A stretch of 64,000 bases of DNA from Mercurialis annua. Lineage: Eukaryota > Streptophyta > Magnoliopsida > Malpighiales > Euphorbiaceae. This document shows, piece after piece, positions 48,415 to 62,905 of this stretch. The notes below the pieces were generated by a model that ran no database searches, was not told the origin of the DNA, and saw nothing but the letters and a program-made list of their open reading frames with translations. Location of the stretch: positions 18,427,501 through 18,491,500 of the forward strand of contig NC_065577.1 of NCBI RefSeq assembly GCF_937616625.2, given 5' to 3'. The number at the start of each line of letters is the position of its first letter. Position 1 is the first letter of the stretch. Both the position numbers and the translations under genes were made by a program.

Positions 48415-51400
48415 TAAAACGGTGAAACGTTTGGATTTGTTTCGTGACATTTTAAACGTCTTGATTAGTTTCGTAACGTTTTAAATATTTGACTTAAATC
48501 GCTAAAAAGGGGAAATGTTCAGATTTTTTTCGTTACATTTTTAAACGTTATGCTTAAATTTCTAAAAAGGTGAAACGTTTGGATTTGTTTCGTAACGTTT
48601 TAAGAGTTTGGCTTAATTCGTTAAAAAGGTGATACGTTTGGATTTGTTTCGTAACATTTTGAACGTTTGGATTGGTTACATAACGTTTTAAATGTTTGGT
48701 TTAAATTGCTAAAAAGGTGAAATGTTTGGATTTGTTCCGTAACATTTTAAATGTTTGTATTGGTTTCGCAACGTTTTATATGTTTGGCTTAAATCACTAA
48801 AAGGGAGAAACATTTTGATTTGCTTCGTAAAGTTTGTAAATGTTTGGCTTAATTCGCTAAGGGTGAAACGTTCGTATTTGTTTCGTAAAGTTTGTAAACG
48901 TTTGGCTTAAATCGCTAAAAAGGTGAAACGTTAGGATTTTTTCGTAACGTTTAAAATGTTTGGCTTAAATTGCAAAAAAGGTGAAATGTTTGAATTTGTT
49001 TCGTAACTTTTTAAACGTTTGGATTGGTTTTGTAACGTTTTGCTTAAATCGATAAAAAGGTGAAACATTTTGATTTGTGTCCTAAAGTTTGTAAACATTT
49101 GGCTTAAATCACTAAAAAGGTTAAACGTTTGGATTTCTTTCGTAGCATTTTCAACGTTTGGGTTGAATTCGTAACGTTTTAAATGTTTGGCATAAATCGC
49201 TAAAAGGGTGAAACTTTTGGATTTGTTTCGTAACGGTTGAAAATGTTAGGCATAAATTGCTAAAATGGTGAAACGTTTGGATTTGTTTCGTAACCTTTTA
49301 AACTTTTGGGTTGGTTTCATAACGTTTCAATGTTTGGTTTAAATCGCTTAAAAGATGAAATGTTTGGATTTGTTTTGTAAAAAGTTTTAAACGTTTGGCT
49401 TAAATCGCTGAAAAGGTGAAAGTTCGGATTTGTTTTGTATTGTTTTAAACGTTTTGATTCGTTTCGTAACATTTTAAATGTTCGGCTTAAATCGCTAAAA
49501 AGGTGAAACGTTTGGATTTGTTTAGTAACGTTTTTAAACATTTGGCTTAAACATCTAAATAGAGAAAATGTTTGGAATTTTTTTGTAAAATTTTAAACGT
49601 TTGGCTTCAATCGCTAAAAAGGTGAAACGTTATGATTTGTTTCATAACGTTTTGAATGTTTGGATTGGTTTCATAATGTTTTAAATGTTTGACTTAATTC
49701 AATAAAAAGGTGAAACGTTTGGCTTAAATCGCTAAAAAGATGAATTGTTTGGATTTGTTTCGTAACGTTATCAATGTTTGGCTTAAATCGCTAAAAATGG
49801 GAAACGTTTGGATTTGTTTTATAATGTTAGTAGACGCTTGGGTTAAATCGCTAAAAAAGGTGAAACGTTTGGATTTATTTCGTAACGTTTTAAACATTTG
49901 GATTTGTTTCGTAACATTTTAAATGTTTGGCTTAAATCGCTAAAAAGGTGAAACTTTTGGATTTGTTTCGTACGGCTTAAATCGCTGAAAATGTGAAACA
50001 GTTGGGTTTGTTTCGTAACGGTTTAGACGTTTGGCTTAAATTGCTAAAAAGGGGAAACATGTGGATTTTTTTCGTAACGTTTGTAAACATTTAGCTTAAA
50101 TCGCTAAAAAGGAGAAACATTTGGAATTGTTTCGCAATATTTTCAACTTGTAGATTGGTTTCGTAACGTTTAAAACATTGGCTTAAATCGCTAAAAAAGT
50201 TAAAGGTTTGGATTTTTTCATAATGTTTTAAACGTTTGGCTTAAATCGCTAAAAAGGTGAAACGTTAGGATTTCGTTCGTAACGTTTTAAATGTTTGGCT
50301 TAAAAAGCTTTAAAGGTGAAACGTTAGGATTTGTTTTGCTACGTTTTAAATGTTTAGCTTAAATTGATAAAAATGTGAAACGCTAGGATTTGTTTCATAA
50401 GGTTTTAAACGTTTGGCTTAAATCTCTAAAAAAGAAGACGTTAGGATTTGTTTCCTAACGTTTTAAACGTTTGGCTTAAATCGCCAAAAAGGTAAAACAT
50501 TAGGATTTGTTTCGTAACGTCTTAAACATTCAGATTGGTTTCGTTACGTCTTAAACGTTGGGATTGGTTTCGTAACATTTTAAACGTTTGGCTTAAATCG
50601 CTAAAAAGAAGAAACGTTTGGATTTGTATCATAACTTTTTATACGTTTGCATTTGTTTCGTAACATTTTAAATGTTTGGCTTCAATAGCTTTAAAGGGGA
50701 AACGTTTGGATTTGTTATAAACGTTAGACTTAATTTGCTAAAAAGGCGAAACATTTGGATTATTTTCGTTACGTTTGTAAGCGTTTGGCTTAGATCGCTA
50801 AAAAAGTGACACGTTTGGATTTGTTTCGTATGGTTAGAAAAATTTAGATTGGTTTCATAATGTATTAAATGTTTGGCTTATATTGCTAGAAACGGGGAAC
50901 ATTTAAATTTGTTTTGTAACGCTTGTAAACGTTTGGACTAAATAGTTAAAAAGATGAAAGGTTTGGATTTGTTTCATAACGTTTGGATTGGTTTTGTAAC
51001 GTTTTTAATGTTTGGCTTCAATCATTAACGAGGTGAAATGTTTGGATTTGTTTCGTAACGTTTGTAAACGTTTGGCTTAAATTGCTAAAAAGGTGAAACA
51101 TTTGGATTGGTTTCGTAATGTTTAAACGTTTGGAGTGGTTTCATAACGTTTTAGACTTTTGGTTTAAATCACTAAAAAGGTGAAACATTTAGATTTATTT
51201 CTTAACGTTTGTAAACCATTGGCTTAAATTGCTAAGAAGGCGACAGGTTTGGATTTGTTTCGTAACGTTTGTAAACGGTTGGCTTAAATTGCTAAAAGTT
51301 TAGACGTGTGGATTTGATTCGTAACGTATTAAATGATTGGATTGGTTTCGTAACGTTTTAAACGTTTGGCTTAAATCGCTAAAAAGGTTGGATTTTTTCC

Positions 51401-54400
51401 TTATCGTTTGGCTTAAATTGCTAAAAAGGGAAAACGTTTGGATTTGTTTCATAACGTTTTAAACGTATTGATTTGTTTTGTAACGTTTTTATTGGTTTGT
51501 AACATTTTAAACATTTGGCTTAAACTGACAAAAAGGGGAAACGTTTGGATTTGTTTAGTAAAGTTTGTAAACGTATGGCTTAACTCGCTAAAAATGTGAA
51601 ACGTTTGGATTTGTTTCGTGACATTTTAAACGTGTGAATTTGTTTCGTAACATTTTAAATGTTTGACTTAAATCGCTAAAATGGGGAAATGTTCGGATTT
51701 GTTTCGTAACGTTTTTAAACGTTTGACTTAAATTGCTAAAAGGTGAAACGTTTGGTTTGTTTCGTAACGTTTTAAAAGTTTGGCTTAATTCGCTAAAACG
51801 GTGATACGTTTGGATTTGTTTCGTAACGTTTTGAACATTTGGATTGCATACATAACGTTTAAAATGTTTGGTTTAAATTGCTAAAAAGGTGAAATGTTTG
51901 GATTTGTTCCGTAACGTTTTAAACTTTTGTATTGGTTTCGTAACATTTTAAATGTTTGGCTTAAATCGCTAAATGGGCGAAACATTTGGATTTGCTTCGT
52001 AAAGTTTGTAAACGTTTGGCTTAATTCGCTAAAAGGGTGAAACTTTCGTATTTGTTTGGTAAAGTTTGTAAACATTTGGCTTAAATCGGTAAAAAGGTGA
52101 AACGTTAGGATTTTTTTCGTAATGTTTAAAAAGTTTGGCTTAAATTGCAAAAAAGGTAAAATGTTTGAATTTGTTTCGCTGCTTTTTAAAAGGTTTGGAT
52201 TGGTTTTGTAACGTTTTGCTTAAATCGCTAAAAAGGTGAAACGTTTTGATTTGTTTCCTGAAGTTTGTAAACATTTGGCATAAATTGCTAAAAAGGTTAA
52301 ACGTTTGGATTTCTTTCGTAACATTTTCAATGTTTGGGTTGGATTCGTAATGTTTTAAATGTTTGGCAGAAATTGCTAAAAGGGTGAAACGTTTGGATTT
52401 GTTTCGTAACGGTTGAAAATGTTTGGCCTAAATTGCTAAAATGGGGAAACGTTTGGATTTATTTCGTAATGTTTGTAAACGTTTCAATTTGTTTCATAAC
52501 GTTTTAAACTTTTGGATTGGTTTCATAATGTTTTCAACGTTTGGTTTAAATCGCTTAAAAGATGAAACGTTTGGATTTATTGTGTAACGTTCTAAACGTT
52601 TAAATTGGTTTCGAAACGTTTTAACTATTTGTCTTTAGTCAAAACGTTTGGATTTGTTTAGTGACGTTTGTAAACGTTTGGCTTATATTGCTAAAAAGGG
52701 TAAACGTTTGGATTTGTTTCGTAACGTTTAAACATTTGGATTGGCTTCGTAACATTTTAAATGTTTGGCTTAAATCGCTAAGAAGGTGAAACATTTGAAT
52801 TTCTTTATTAACGTTTGTAAATATTTGGCTTACATCGCAAAAAAAGGGAAACATTTGGATTTTTTTCGTAGCGTTTGTAAACTTTTGGCTTAAATCAATA
52901 AAAAGGTAAAACGTGTGGATTTTTTTCGTAAAGTTTTAAACATTTGGATTGGTTTTCTAACATTTTATACGTTTGGCTTCAATTACTAAAAAAGGTGAAA
53001 CATGTGGATTTGTTTCGTTACGTTTGTAAACGTTTCGCTTAAATTGCTATAAAAGTGAAAGGTTTGGATTTGTTTCATTACACTTGTAAACGTTTCGCTT
53101 AAATTGCTACAAAGGTGAAATGTTTGGATTTGTTTCGTAACGTTTTGAACAATTTGGATTTGTTTCGTAACGTTTTAAACGTTTGCCTTAAATTGATAAA
53201 AGGGGAAACGTTTGGATTTCTTTTGTAAAGTTTGTAAACTTTTGGCTTAAATCGCTGAAAAGATGAAAGTTCGGATTTGTTTCGTAATATTTTAAACGTT
53301 TCGATTTGTTTCGTAACGTTTTAAATGTTTGGCTTAAATCGCTAAAATGGTGAAACGTTTGGATTTTCTTAGTAACGTTTGTAAACGTTTGGCTTAAATA
53401 GCTAAATAGGGAAAATGTTTGGATTTTTTTTGTAACGTTTTAAACTTTTGGCTTCAATCGCTAAAAAGGTGAAACGTTAGGATTTGTTTCATAACGTTTT
53501 GAACATTTGATTTGAATTCATAATGTTATAAAATGTTTGGCTTAATTCAATAAAAAGGTGAAACGTTTGGCTTGAATTGCTGAAAAGGTGAAATGTTAGG
53601 ATTTGTTTTGTAACGTTTTAAATGTTTGGCTTTAATCGCTAAAAAGGCAAAACTCTTGGATTTATTTAGTAACATTTGTAAACGTTCGGCTTAAATCGCT
53701 AAAAAGGACAAACGTTAGGATTCGTTTCGTAACGTTTGGCTTAAATCGCTAAAAAGGTGAAATGTTACAATTTCTTTCGTAACGTTATAAACATTTTGAT
53801 TAGTTTCGTAACATTTTAAATGTTTGGCTTAAATCGCTAAAAATTGGAAACGTTTGGATTTGTTTCATAACTGTTTAAACGTTTGGATTTTTTCCGTAAC
53901 GTTTTAATCGTTTGGCTTTAATATCATAAAAGGGGAACTGTTCAGATTAGTATTAAACGTTTAGCATAAGTCGCTAAAAAGGTGAAATGTTTAGAATTGT
54001 TTCGTAATGTTTGTTAATGTTTGACTTAGTTTTGAATGTTTAGCTTATGTTGCTAAAAAGGTGAAATGTTTGGATTTGTTTCGTAATGTTTGTTAACGTT
54101 TGGTTTAAATCACTAAAAAGGTGAAACATTTGACTTTGTTTCTTAACGTTTGTAAACGTTTGGCTTAAATCGCTAAAAAGGGGAAACGTTTGGATTTGTT
54201 TTGTAACGTTGTACACTTATTGATTGGTTTTGTAACGTTTTGATTGGTCTGTAACATTTTAAACATTTGGCTTAATTGATAAAAAGGGGAAATGATTGGA
54301 TTTGTTTAGTAAAGTTTGTAAACGTATGGCTTAATTCGCTAAAAAGGTGAAACGTTTGGATTTCTTTCGTGAAATTTTAAACGTTTAGATGTGTTTCGTA

Positions 54401-57400
54401 ACAAAAGTAAATGTTTTGCTTAAATCGCGAAAAAGTTAAAACGTTTGGATTTGTTTCGTAAAGTTTGTAAATGTTTTGCTTAAATCGCTAAAAAGGTGAA
54501 ATGTTTGGATCTATTTTAAAAGGTTATAAACGTTTGGATTGGTTTCGTAACGTTATAAACGTTAGGCTTAAAATGCTAAAAAGGTGAAACGTTTAGATTT
54601 GTTTAGTAACGTTTGTAAACGTTTTGCTTAAAGCGCTAAAAAGGTGAAACGTTTGGATTATATTTGTAACGTTTGTAAATGTTTTGCCTAAATCGCTAAA
54701 TGGGTGAAACATTAGGATTTATTTTGTTTATGTTTTAAACGTTTTGATTGCTTTCATAACATTTTAAACGTTTGGCATAAAATGCTATAAAGATGAAACG
54801 TTTGGATTTGTTTTGTAACGTTAGTAAACGTTTGGTTTAAATCGCTAAAAAGGAGAAACATTTGGATTTGTTTCTTAACGTTTTAAATGTTTGGATTAGT
54901 TTCATAACATTTTAAACGTTTTTGTTAGATCGCTAAAAGGTGAAACGTTTCGATTTGTTTCGTAGCGTTTGTAAACGTTTGGCTTAATTAACTAAAAAGC
55001 TGAAACGTTTGAATTTGTTTCGTACGTTTATATATGTTTGGCTTAAATTGCTAAAATGAGAAATGTTTGGATTTATTTCATTAATTTTTAAACGTTTAAA
55101 TTGATTTCCGAAGGTTTTAAACGTTTTGTTTAAATCATTAAAAAGGTGAAACGTTTGAATTTGTTTCGTAACGTTTGTAAACATTTGGCATAAATCGCTA
55201 AAAAGGGGAACGTTTGGATTTGTTTTGTAACGTTTTAAACGTTCAGATTGGTTTCGTAACATTTTAAACATTTGGCTTAAATTGATAAAAAGGTGAAACG
55301 TTTGGATTTGTTTCGTAACGTTTGTAAATGTTTTGCTTAAATCGCTAAAAAGGTGAAACGTTTGGATTTGTTTCGCAACGTTTGTAAACGTTTGGGTTAT
55401 CCCTATAAAGGAGAAACGTTTGTTATTTTTTCGTAGCGTTTTAAACGTTGGGGTTGGTTTCATAACATTATAAATGTTTGGCTTAAATCTCTAAAAAGTT
55501 GAAAAATTTGGATTTGTTTTTGTAGCGTTTGTAAACATTTGGCTTAAATCGCAAAAAAGTGAAACGTTTGGATTTGTTTTGTAACATTTTAAACATTCGT
55601 ATTGGTTTCGTAACGTTTTAAACGTTTGATTTAAATCGTTAAAAGAGGTGAAATATTTGGATTGATTCCGTAATGTTTTAAACGTTTGGCTTAAATCACT
55701 AATATGGTGAAACGAAACGTTTGGATTTGTTTCGTAACATTTGTAAACGTTTGGCTTAAATCGCATAAAAGGAGAAACGTTTGGATTTGTTTCGTAAAGT
55801 TTTAAACGTTTAGACTGGTTTCATAACGTTTTAAACGTTTGGAGTAAATCGCTAAAAAGGTGAAACATTTAGATTTTTATCATAATGGTTGTAAATGTTT
55901 GTCTTATATCCCTAAAAAGGTGAAACGTTTAGATTGATTTATTAAAATTTTAAACGTTTGGCTTAAATTGATAAAAAGAGGGAACATTTAGATGTGTTTC
56001 GTAATGTTTTAAACGTTTGGCTTAAATTGCTAAAAATGTGAAACGTTAGGATTTGTTTCGTAAGGTTTTAAACGTTTGGCTTAAATAGCTAAAAAAGGAA
56101 ACGTTAGGTTTTGTTTCGTAACGTTTAAAACGTTTGGCTTAAATCGCTAAAAAGGTGAAACATTAGGATTTGTTTCATAACGTCTGAAACATTCAGATTG
56201 GTTTCGTAATGTCTTAAACATTCGGATTGGTTTCGTAAAGTTTTAAACGTTTGGCTTAAATCGCTAAAAAGGAGAAACGTTTGGATTTGTATCATAACTT
56301 TTTATACGTTTTTATTTGTTTCGTAACATTTTAAACGTTTGGCTTCAGTAGCTTTAAAGGGGAAACGTTTGTATTTGTTTTAAACGTTAGGCTTAAATTG
56401 CTAAAAAGGCAAAATGTTTGGCTTAGATTGCTAAAAAGGTGAAACGTTTGGATTTGTTTCGTATGGTTAGAAAATTTTTGATTGGTTTCATAACGTATTA
56501 AATGTTTGGCTTAAATTGCTAGAAACGGGGAACATTTAGATTTGTTTTGTAACACTTGTAAACGTTTGGACTAAATAGTTAAAAAGATGAAACATTTGGA
56601 TATGTTTCATAACGTTTCAAACGTTTGGATTGGTTTTGTAACGTTTTTAATAATTCTCTTAAATCATTAACCAGGTGAAACGTTTGGATTTGTTTCGTAA
56701 CGTTTGTAAACGTTTTGCTTAAATTGCTAACAAGGTGAAACGTTTGGATTGGTTTCGTAATGTTTAAACATTTGGATTAGTTTCCTAACATTTTAAACTT
56801 TGGGTTTAAATCACTAAAAAGGTGAAACGTTTGGATTTATTCCTTAACGTTTGTAAACCCTTGGCTTAAATTGCAAAGAAGGTGTCGGTTTGGATTTATT
56901 TCATAACGTTTGTAAACGGTTGGCTTAAATTGCTAAAAAGGTGAAACATTTTAAATGATTGGATTGGTTTCATAGCGTTTTAAATGTTTGGCTTAAATCG
57001 CTAAAAAGATGAAACATTTTTATTTTTTTCCTTATCGTTTGGCTTAAATTGCTAAAAAGGAAAAACGTTTGGATTTGTTTCGTAACGTTTTAAACGTATA
57101 AATTTGTTTTGTAACGTTTTTATTGGTTTGTAACGTTTTAAACATTTGGCTTAAACTGATAAAAAGGGAAAATGTTTGGATTTGCTTAGTAAAGTTTGTA
57201 AACTTATGGCTTAAATCGCTAAAAAGGTGAAACGTTTGGATTTTTTTTGTGACATTTTAAACGTTTGGATTTGTTTTGTAATGTTTTAAATGTTTGACTT
57301 AAATCGCTAAAAAGGGGAAATGTTCAGATTTGTTTCGTAACGTTTCTAAACGTTTGGCTTAAATTGCTAAAAAGGGGAAACGTTTGGATTTGTTTCATAA

Positions 57401-57490
57401 CGTTTTAAAAGTTTGGCTTAATTCGCTAAAAAGGTGATACATTTGGATTTGTTTCGTAATGTTTTGAACGTTTGGATTGGTCACATAACG
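48415..57490. repeat. Minisatellite of alternating 30- and 29-bp sub-repeats, about 9 kb
   Basis: Sub-repeat A is GGCTTAAATCGCTAAAAAGG plus TGAAACGTTT; sub-repeat B is GGATTTGTTTCGTAACGTTT plus TAAACGTTT. A+B gives 59/60-bp units, and A+B+B (the second B with GGATTGG) gives 88-bp units, mixed along the array with many substitutions. Well over a hundred A copies are present. The same DNA forms the last 485 bp of each array unit from 3910 on. Because 60 is a multiple of 3, repeated peptide frames (up to 159 codons, 54984-55463, minus) appear; I do not regard them as genes. Confidence 0.93.
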
Positions 57491-58471
57491 TGTAATACCC
57501 CGTGTTTTTCCGGCTTGTTCTAATGAACTTTCCAATGTGTTTTGGGTTACTATTTGGTGGTTTGGTTCTTTGAAACCTAGTTTTTGTGTGCTTTACCTTT
57601 GTATTGATGTTAGATCTTGTTTTCAACTTGATTTCAGATTGGTTCGGATTGCTTTTTTGCATTGTGACACCTCGATTGAGCCTTGTTTTGTATCTTATAT
57701 GTTTCACATGTGTCATGCGGGTATTCGATGTTGATTTGATTCGTTTCCGGGTAGTTATGGTAGATGTGTTTGTGCAGTTTTTAAATCTGGCATGGTTTAG
57801 TAAAACGTCAATATATCTCAATTCAACCGTCGGATCGGGCCGCGGTTCAGATATGTTGTTCCTACGAGAATTTGCTTAAAAGTGTTCGTTAAGATTATTT
57901 TTGGACTTGTCATGGGCGTGACACAAGCATATCACGGGTGTTGTGACTTGTAAAATTATGTTTTTGCCTTGTTTTAAATCTGGAAATTTATATTAGGATG
58001 TGGTTTTAACTTGTTGATGTTGTTCATACCTTGGGTGATTTGGAATCCTTGTTTAGATTAGAGGGTATATCAAATTGTGGATTTTCTTAGAATCATTTAC
58101 TGTTTTTAAGATGTTTAAAGCGCTGGATATATTATACCTAGAGCTGATTCATTGTATTAGAAATATTACTTTGGGTGTGCAATTATTTAGTGATTTGATG
58201 GTTGGTTTTCGCACTTGTTTTATTTTGGTTTGAGTTGGTTAAATGGATTATATGCCTACATATGTTAGTGACTGTCTATGGATGTTTAAAGGGTTGTTTT
58301 GATGATTTAAATAATGTGGATTTTTGTTTTAGATTGTTTGGTAATCGATGGTTGGAATTGTATATAAGTTATGTTGGGTTTTGCAAAGATTTTGTGGTTA
58401 ATTAAATTGTATTTTCAGATATGAGTTTAAGTGTAACGTCCAGGAAAAGAAAATTAAATAAATGAACAATT

Positions 58472-58505
<34 letters not shown>

Positions 58506-60735
58506 TCGGGCAAAACTGTAAGTTTATCTTTATACAATTAATAATAGTAATATGATAATAAAATAATGGACAGTATTGTAATTTTATGTTTATATAATAA
58601 TACTCTAGTAAGAGCATTTAAAGGAGATTAGTATATTTGAGATACAAGCCCAACGAACTACAAAAAAAAATGGAAAAAGGAGCCGTCATCTTAGAACTTT
58701 TATTTACTGTTTAACACACTGATGCGTATAAACCTAATTAGTCAGAATTGGTTTAAGTCTTAACTGTAAGGGAAGGACAATGGTAGAGCTTCTAAAGGTA
58801 TTATTTTTATTTTTATTTGTTTTATGATAATGCAATTTAGTTACCTGGAAGTGTGAAAGGCATATAAAAATCATGTTTCTAGTATACAGTAATTTGAATC
58901 TGATTTTGTATTTTAATAAAAGAAATTAATCTTGATTTCTATTAGTGAAAATAATATTAAAAGTTGATGCTAAAGAAACAAACCCAACTCTTGATTTCAC
59001 GCTAATCTATACGAATGTATCTTTTGTTTTTATTTTTCTCTCCATTCGTTATATGCTCAGAATTTTTTGTCTTTAAATTCTAAAAATATCACATTAATAT
59101 TACTTAAACTTCTAAAGTTTGAAAAGATGACATCTTAACCAATAAAAATATAATAGCAGTAATTTACTGTTAATTGAAATATTTGATAAATTAAATTATA
59201 TTTGAGTAATATTCTTAGAAAATAATAATAGTAGATAATAATTTTATTTCATTATTAATGAGTATGAGAATTATGAATATTTCTAGGAGACATTGACAAA
59301 GTAGATTATTAAGTACCAACATTTGATAATTAATTTATTGGGCAATTGAAGTAAGTATAGTTAATTATATTTATGTATATTAATTGATTATTAAATGTGA
59401 ATTATTTTACTTATGTTAGTTAAGTAATTGTCGGTAACAATAGATTACTTTTATTTAAAGATATTGGGTTCCGTTTTTAATTAATAATTATTATTTTTCC
59501 AAATTATTATTTTTAGGAATTTTAAACTATGGTTTATATTTTTGATAAAATATTTGGATCGGGTTAGACTTGGGTCGCCCGACATGTGAGGTAGCTTGGT
59601 AGTTATCGGTATAACTCGGCTAACCCGCTATTTGGAAATTTATTTATTTTATTATTTAGATAATATTTTTTCGAAACGGGCTCAAAAGCGAGAACTCAAC
59701 AGACTTGTATTATTTTGAGCATTATAACTTATTTGAGTATTGTGCTTACTATGTGTGATTTTACTTAATTTGTTGTTTGTGCTAGTCCTACGTGGTGTCT
59801 AGTACTCTCTAGAATTAGGGTCTATTTTAACCATTTTTTATATTGTCTAAACTCGTCGACTGTTCGTGCTTCGCAGACGAATCAGGATTAGTTGCTTGCC
59901 AGGTTATCACTTGGATTAACAAGAAGTGAGTTTATATTTACTATTTACCACTTTATTAAGTAAATTGTATTTTCGCTATAAAAAACTGTTTGCAGCTTTC
60001 GAAATGTTTTCGAAAATCATTATGGATCTAGATTGAAACGAGCTACTCGATGGGCATCATCGAGACTGAATGCGCACCGGTAATGATACTTGGTATTGAG
60101 GTATGGTTTGAGATACGTCTCGCCTTAGTGAGGGCGCCGGTGGTAGATTCGTCTCCTGGGACTCACTCGTTTATATATGTTGAGTGACGGTCGGGGATCG
60201 GTTATGGAGATACGTCTCACCAACACGACACTTGGATATTAGTTATATTTGTGGTTTAGGGTTTCAATACTCATCCGTAATGTTATATATTTATATAAAC
60301 TGAGTATTATTGTTTTTAATGGTTTTCCACTTAGTAAATGTAAATAGTAGTATGAACTCATCTCAGTATATCTGACCCCGTTGTTTTCCCAAATTTTTTC
60401 AGGGTTATGATTATGAGCGATTCAGCTGGTCTCCAAATTCTTATTCCTCGGAGGTTTTACTTATTTTAAATAAGTTATTAAACTGATTTTATTCCTAGAC
60501 CGCAGTAGTAATTAGAAGTCTTACTTGTCTAATAATTGTTATTAGATTTATTCTATTGGATTATACGTTGTTTATATAAACTGCTAGACTAGGTTGGAGT
60601 CTCGCTTGCCCCCGAGCAGTGGTTTTCTTGAAGGTTTATATGTCGAGTGGTTGTCCGCAAGGTTTGCTATGAGTTTTGGTACAACCATACCCATTCTCTA
60701 GCGCCGGTCACGATTCATGAAAATGGGTCGTGACA
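57491..60735 (+). repeat. 5' LTR of the partial element (3245 bp)
   Basis: Starts TGTAATACCCCGTGTTTTTC and ends GGGTCGTGACA. A TATA-like TATATAAAC is at 60292-60300, which would put the RNA start near 60325. Downstream are CTCATCTCAGTATATCTGAC and the motif CCGCAGTAGT (60500-60509). Box at 59557-59628. The pair LTR is outside the window, so the end is set by the primer site. Confidence 0.85.
58470..58505. repeat. AAT trinucleotide microsatellite
   Basis: About eleven (AAT) triplets within the U3 of the LTR. Confidence 0.9.
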
Positions 60736-60739
60736 AACT

Positions 60740-60751
60740 TGGTATCAGAGC
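60740..60751 (+). other. Primer binding site of the partial element
   Basis: TGGTATCAGAGC after spacer AACT; initiator tRNA-Met type. It is followed by TTGGTT...AACCAA able to form a hairpin. Confidence 0.93.
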
Positions 60752-60990
60752 TTTGGTTATGAAAACCAAGCCCTTTTTTCCATGTTATGTGTTTACTGTC
60801 TTATGACATGTTAAGTTGTCATTTTGACATAGGAACTACTGCGGAATTAGGATTCAAGTCCTGTCTTTTAAAACGTCATCTTTTGATTTTTAAAACTTTC
60901 TACATAAACCTATAGGAATGTTGTGTGTCGGTCATGTTAAAACTGGCGTTATGTTATAATGATTGTTTTCACTTGGGTGATTACTTGTTG
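60752..60990 (+). promoter_or_regulatory. Conserved 5' leader of the partial element
   Basis: Contains GGAACTACTGCGGAATTAGG, AAAACGTCATCTTTTGATTT and CACTTGGGTGAT, in the same order as in the chromovirus and in the non-autonomous element at 26128-26501. Confidence 0.6.
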
Positions 60991-62699
60991 GCTCTTGTAG
61001 TTTGTTTGTGATCATGTTGCATTTCTTTTCTCTTGTTGATAAGTGCTTGCGGCTTTGGCTTTAATTATTGGTTAATAAGTTTAATGGCATAATAGGTGTT
61101 GGCCGTAATTTTTGTTTATAAATGAATTTTCTCTTGAATTTATTTTGTTGCTACATGTTGGTTTTATGGTTATTACTGAGAAAAAATTATTTTGATTTGA
61201 TTTGTGTTTTGACACGTTGGAAGAGAAGTCTGATCCTAATACCTTATAATGTGATTTTTGGTTACCTTGCAAGTAAAATGAATTTCAAGTGTTTCAGAAT
61301 CTTGCGTTTGACCTGGTATTGACCGACGATTATTTCCAAAGTAATATTATTTAAATGATGGAATATGATTTTGATAATTTATTATGACTTTTATGATCTT
61401 AACATGTTTTGGTTTATGGACATTGGAGGTGTCTTTGGTCATATGCTTTATATGTTATGTTTGGTGAGAGTATGCGTTCTCGGAATGGTTGTTTATGATA
61501 AAGGGTTTTCTCACTTAAGTTTTTAAATTGCTGTTTGATGCTTGGATTACGTTGAGCTCCTATTTTTGAGAAAAGATTGAGATTTTATTAAAAGGCATTT
61601 TCCGGATTTACAAATGTTTTGAGTACGTTTTATAAATGATTATTTTGGGTTCGACTTGGGTCACCCAAATTTTAGAGTTGAGCTTGGTAGTTGTAATGGC
61701 TCGGCTAACTCGATGGTTTAATGGATTGAGATACTTTGGGAATTTATATTAAAGCAGTTGATTTATAAAGGAGGTTTCCCGAAAAATAAATTTTTGAAAA
61801 TCGAGAGGCTTAGCTAGAACTTGCAAATTTGCGATTGATTTTATATTTCAGAATGAGTTTGATGTATATTTTGATCGATGACATACTACTTGTTGTTCAT
61901 GGGTACGATGAGTCATAGTGTGTTATAGCATGCTTTATTTATGTCTTTTTAAATATCTTTGGGTTAATTGCGATTAACGGCATGCTTGGGTGGTTTGTGG
62001 TTTGTAGAATTTATAATATTTTGGTATTGATTTGCGTTGTATACCTCGCAAGTTTGATTGGACTATGTGGATTGTTTTATTTTATCTCTTCGTGCGGAGT
62101 AGCATGTGAGGTAATTTCTTTCACGCGGTGCTTTGGCTTAACCTTGATGTTTGCTTTTGAATTGTGAGTCGAACCTTCGTTAGATACTATATTGCTTTAG
62201 TTTCAATTTTGGGTTAGGCTGAGTTTTGTATGTTATTTTGTGGGTCGAGATCTTCGGGTTTTCTTATCGAGGAAGATGAGGGAAGTGTTTCTTTGGAAAG
62301 GTTGGTGGTTTCTGATTATCTTGGGAAAGGATATTATAAATTCTGACGCGAGGAGATATATCGGTGTATTAATATACTGGTGCTTTCGTCATGTTAGACG
62401 GCGCGACGCCGAAACTAGAGGTTAGTTTTGTAGAGACGAATGTTATGTATTGTTTCTCTTTAAGTATAATTCCTGTTTGGTTGGGGTTAATTTGAATATT
62501 ATTTTCACATACGGGAATTTAGTTGTGTAGTCGGTTTGAAATGTTATGTTAGTATCGTATGATTTGGTAGATTTCAAGTACGAAATTTGAAAAATATTTT
62601 GAGGTTATCGAGTGCACATCTCACGGAGGGTAATGTCTAGCAAATGTTTTATCGAGAAATTGATTTTAAATGTTGATTTGTTAAAGTATTTGAAATGTT

Positions 62700-62905
62700 G
62701 TTATCACGTAATTGTGCCCAGACATATCATGAACATGCATTTTTGTATGTCACGAATAGGGAATTGCATTGAGCACTGAGTATGTTCACTAAATAAAAAG
62801 AACATAAGTAATTGGTACATGCATAGTAGTACATGCATCACGTGCATTGAAATGGTTAGAGTTGGATGCAACTCTTTGGGGATGAGAGGCGTCATCACCC
62901 TACCG
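62700..62905 (+). ncRNA. Conserved non-coding island with stem-loop (partial element)
   Basis: Closely related to 24225-24435 on the opposite strand. It ends with CTTTGGGGATGAGAGGCGTC and a stem-loop at 62878-62900. The rest of 60991-64000 shows no gene; the box at 61646-61716 is the only other recognised piece. Confidence 0.45.

Noticed and set aside
54984..55463. 159-codon repeated frame (Thr-Asn-Pro-Asn, Gln-Thr-Phe rich) on the minus strand
   Set aside because: It arises because minisatellite units of 60 bp keep frame; similar frames occur elsewhere in the array with stops, and there is no promoter or start context.
48415..57490. CRISPR-like regular repeats
   Set aside because: No unique spacers, sub-repeats are contiguous and degenerate, and the context is plant DNA.
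57537..57879. 97-codon frame rich in Cys, Phe and Val in the last LTR
   Set aside because: Lies in U3 of an LTR, no family recognised, composition fits T-rich DNA read by chance.
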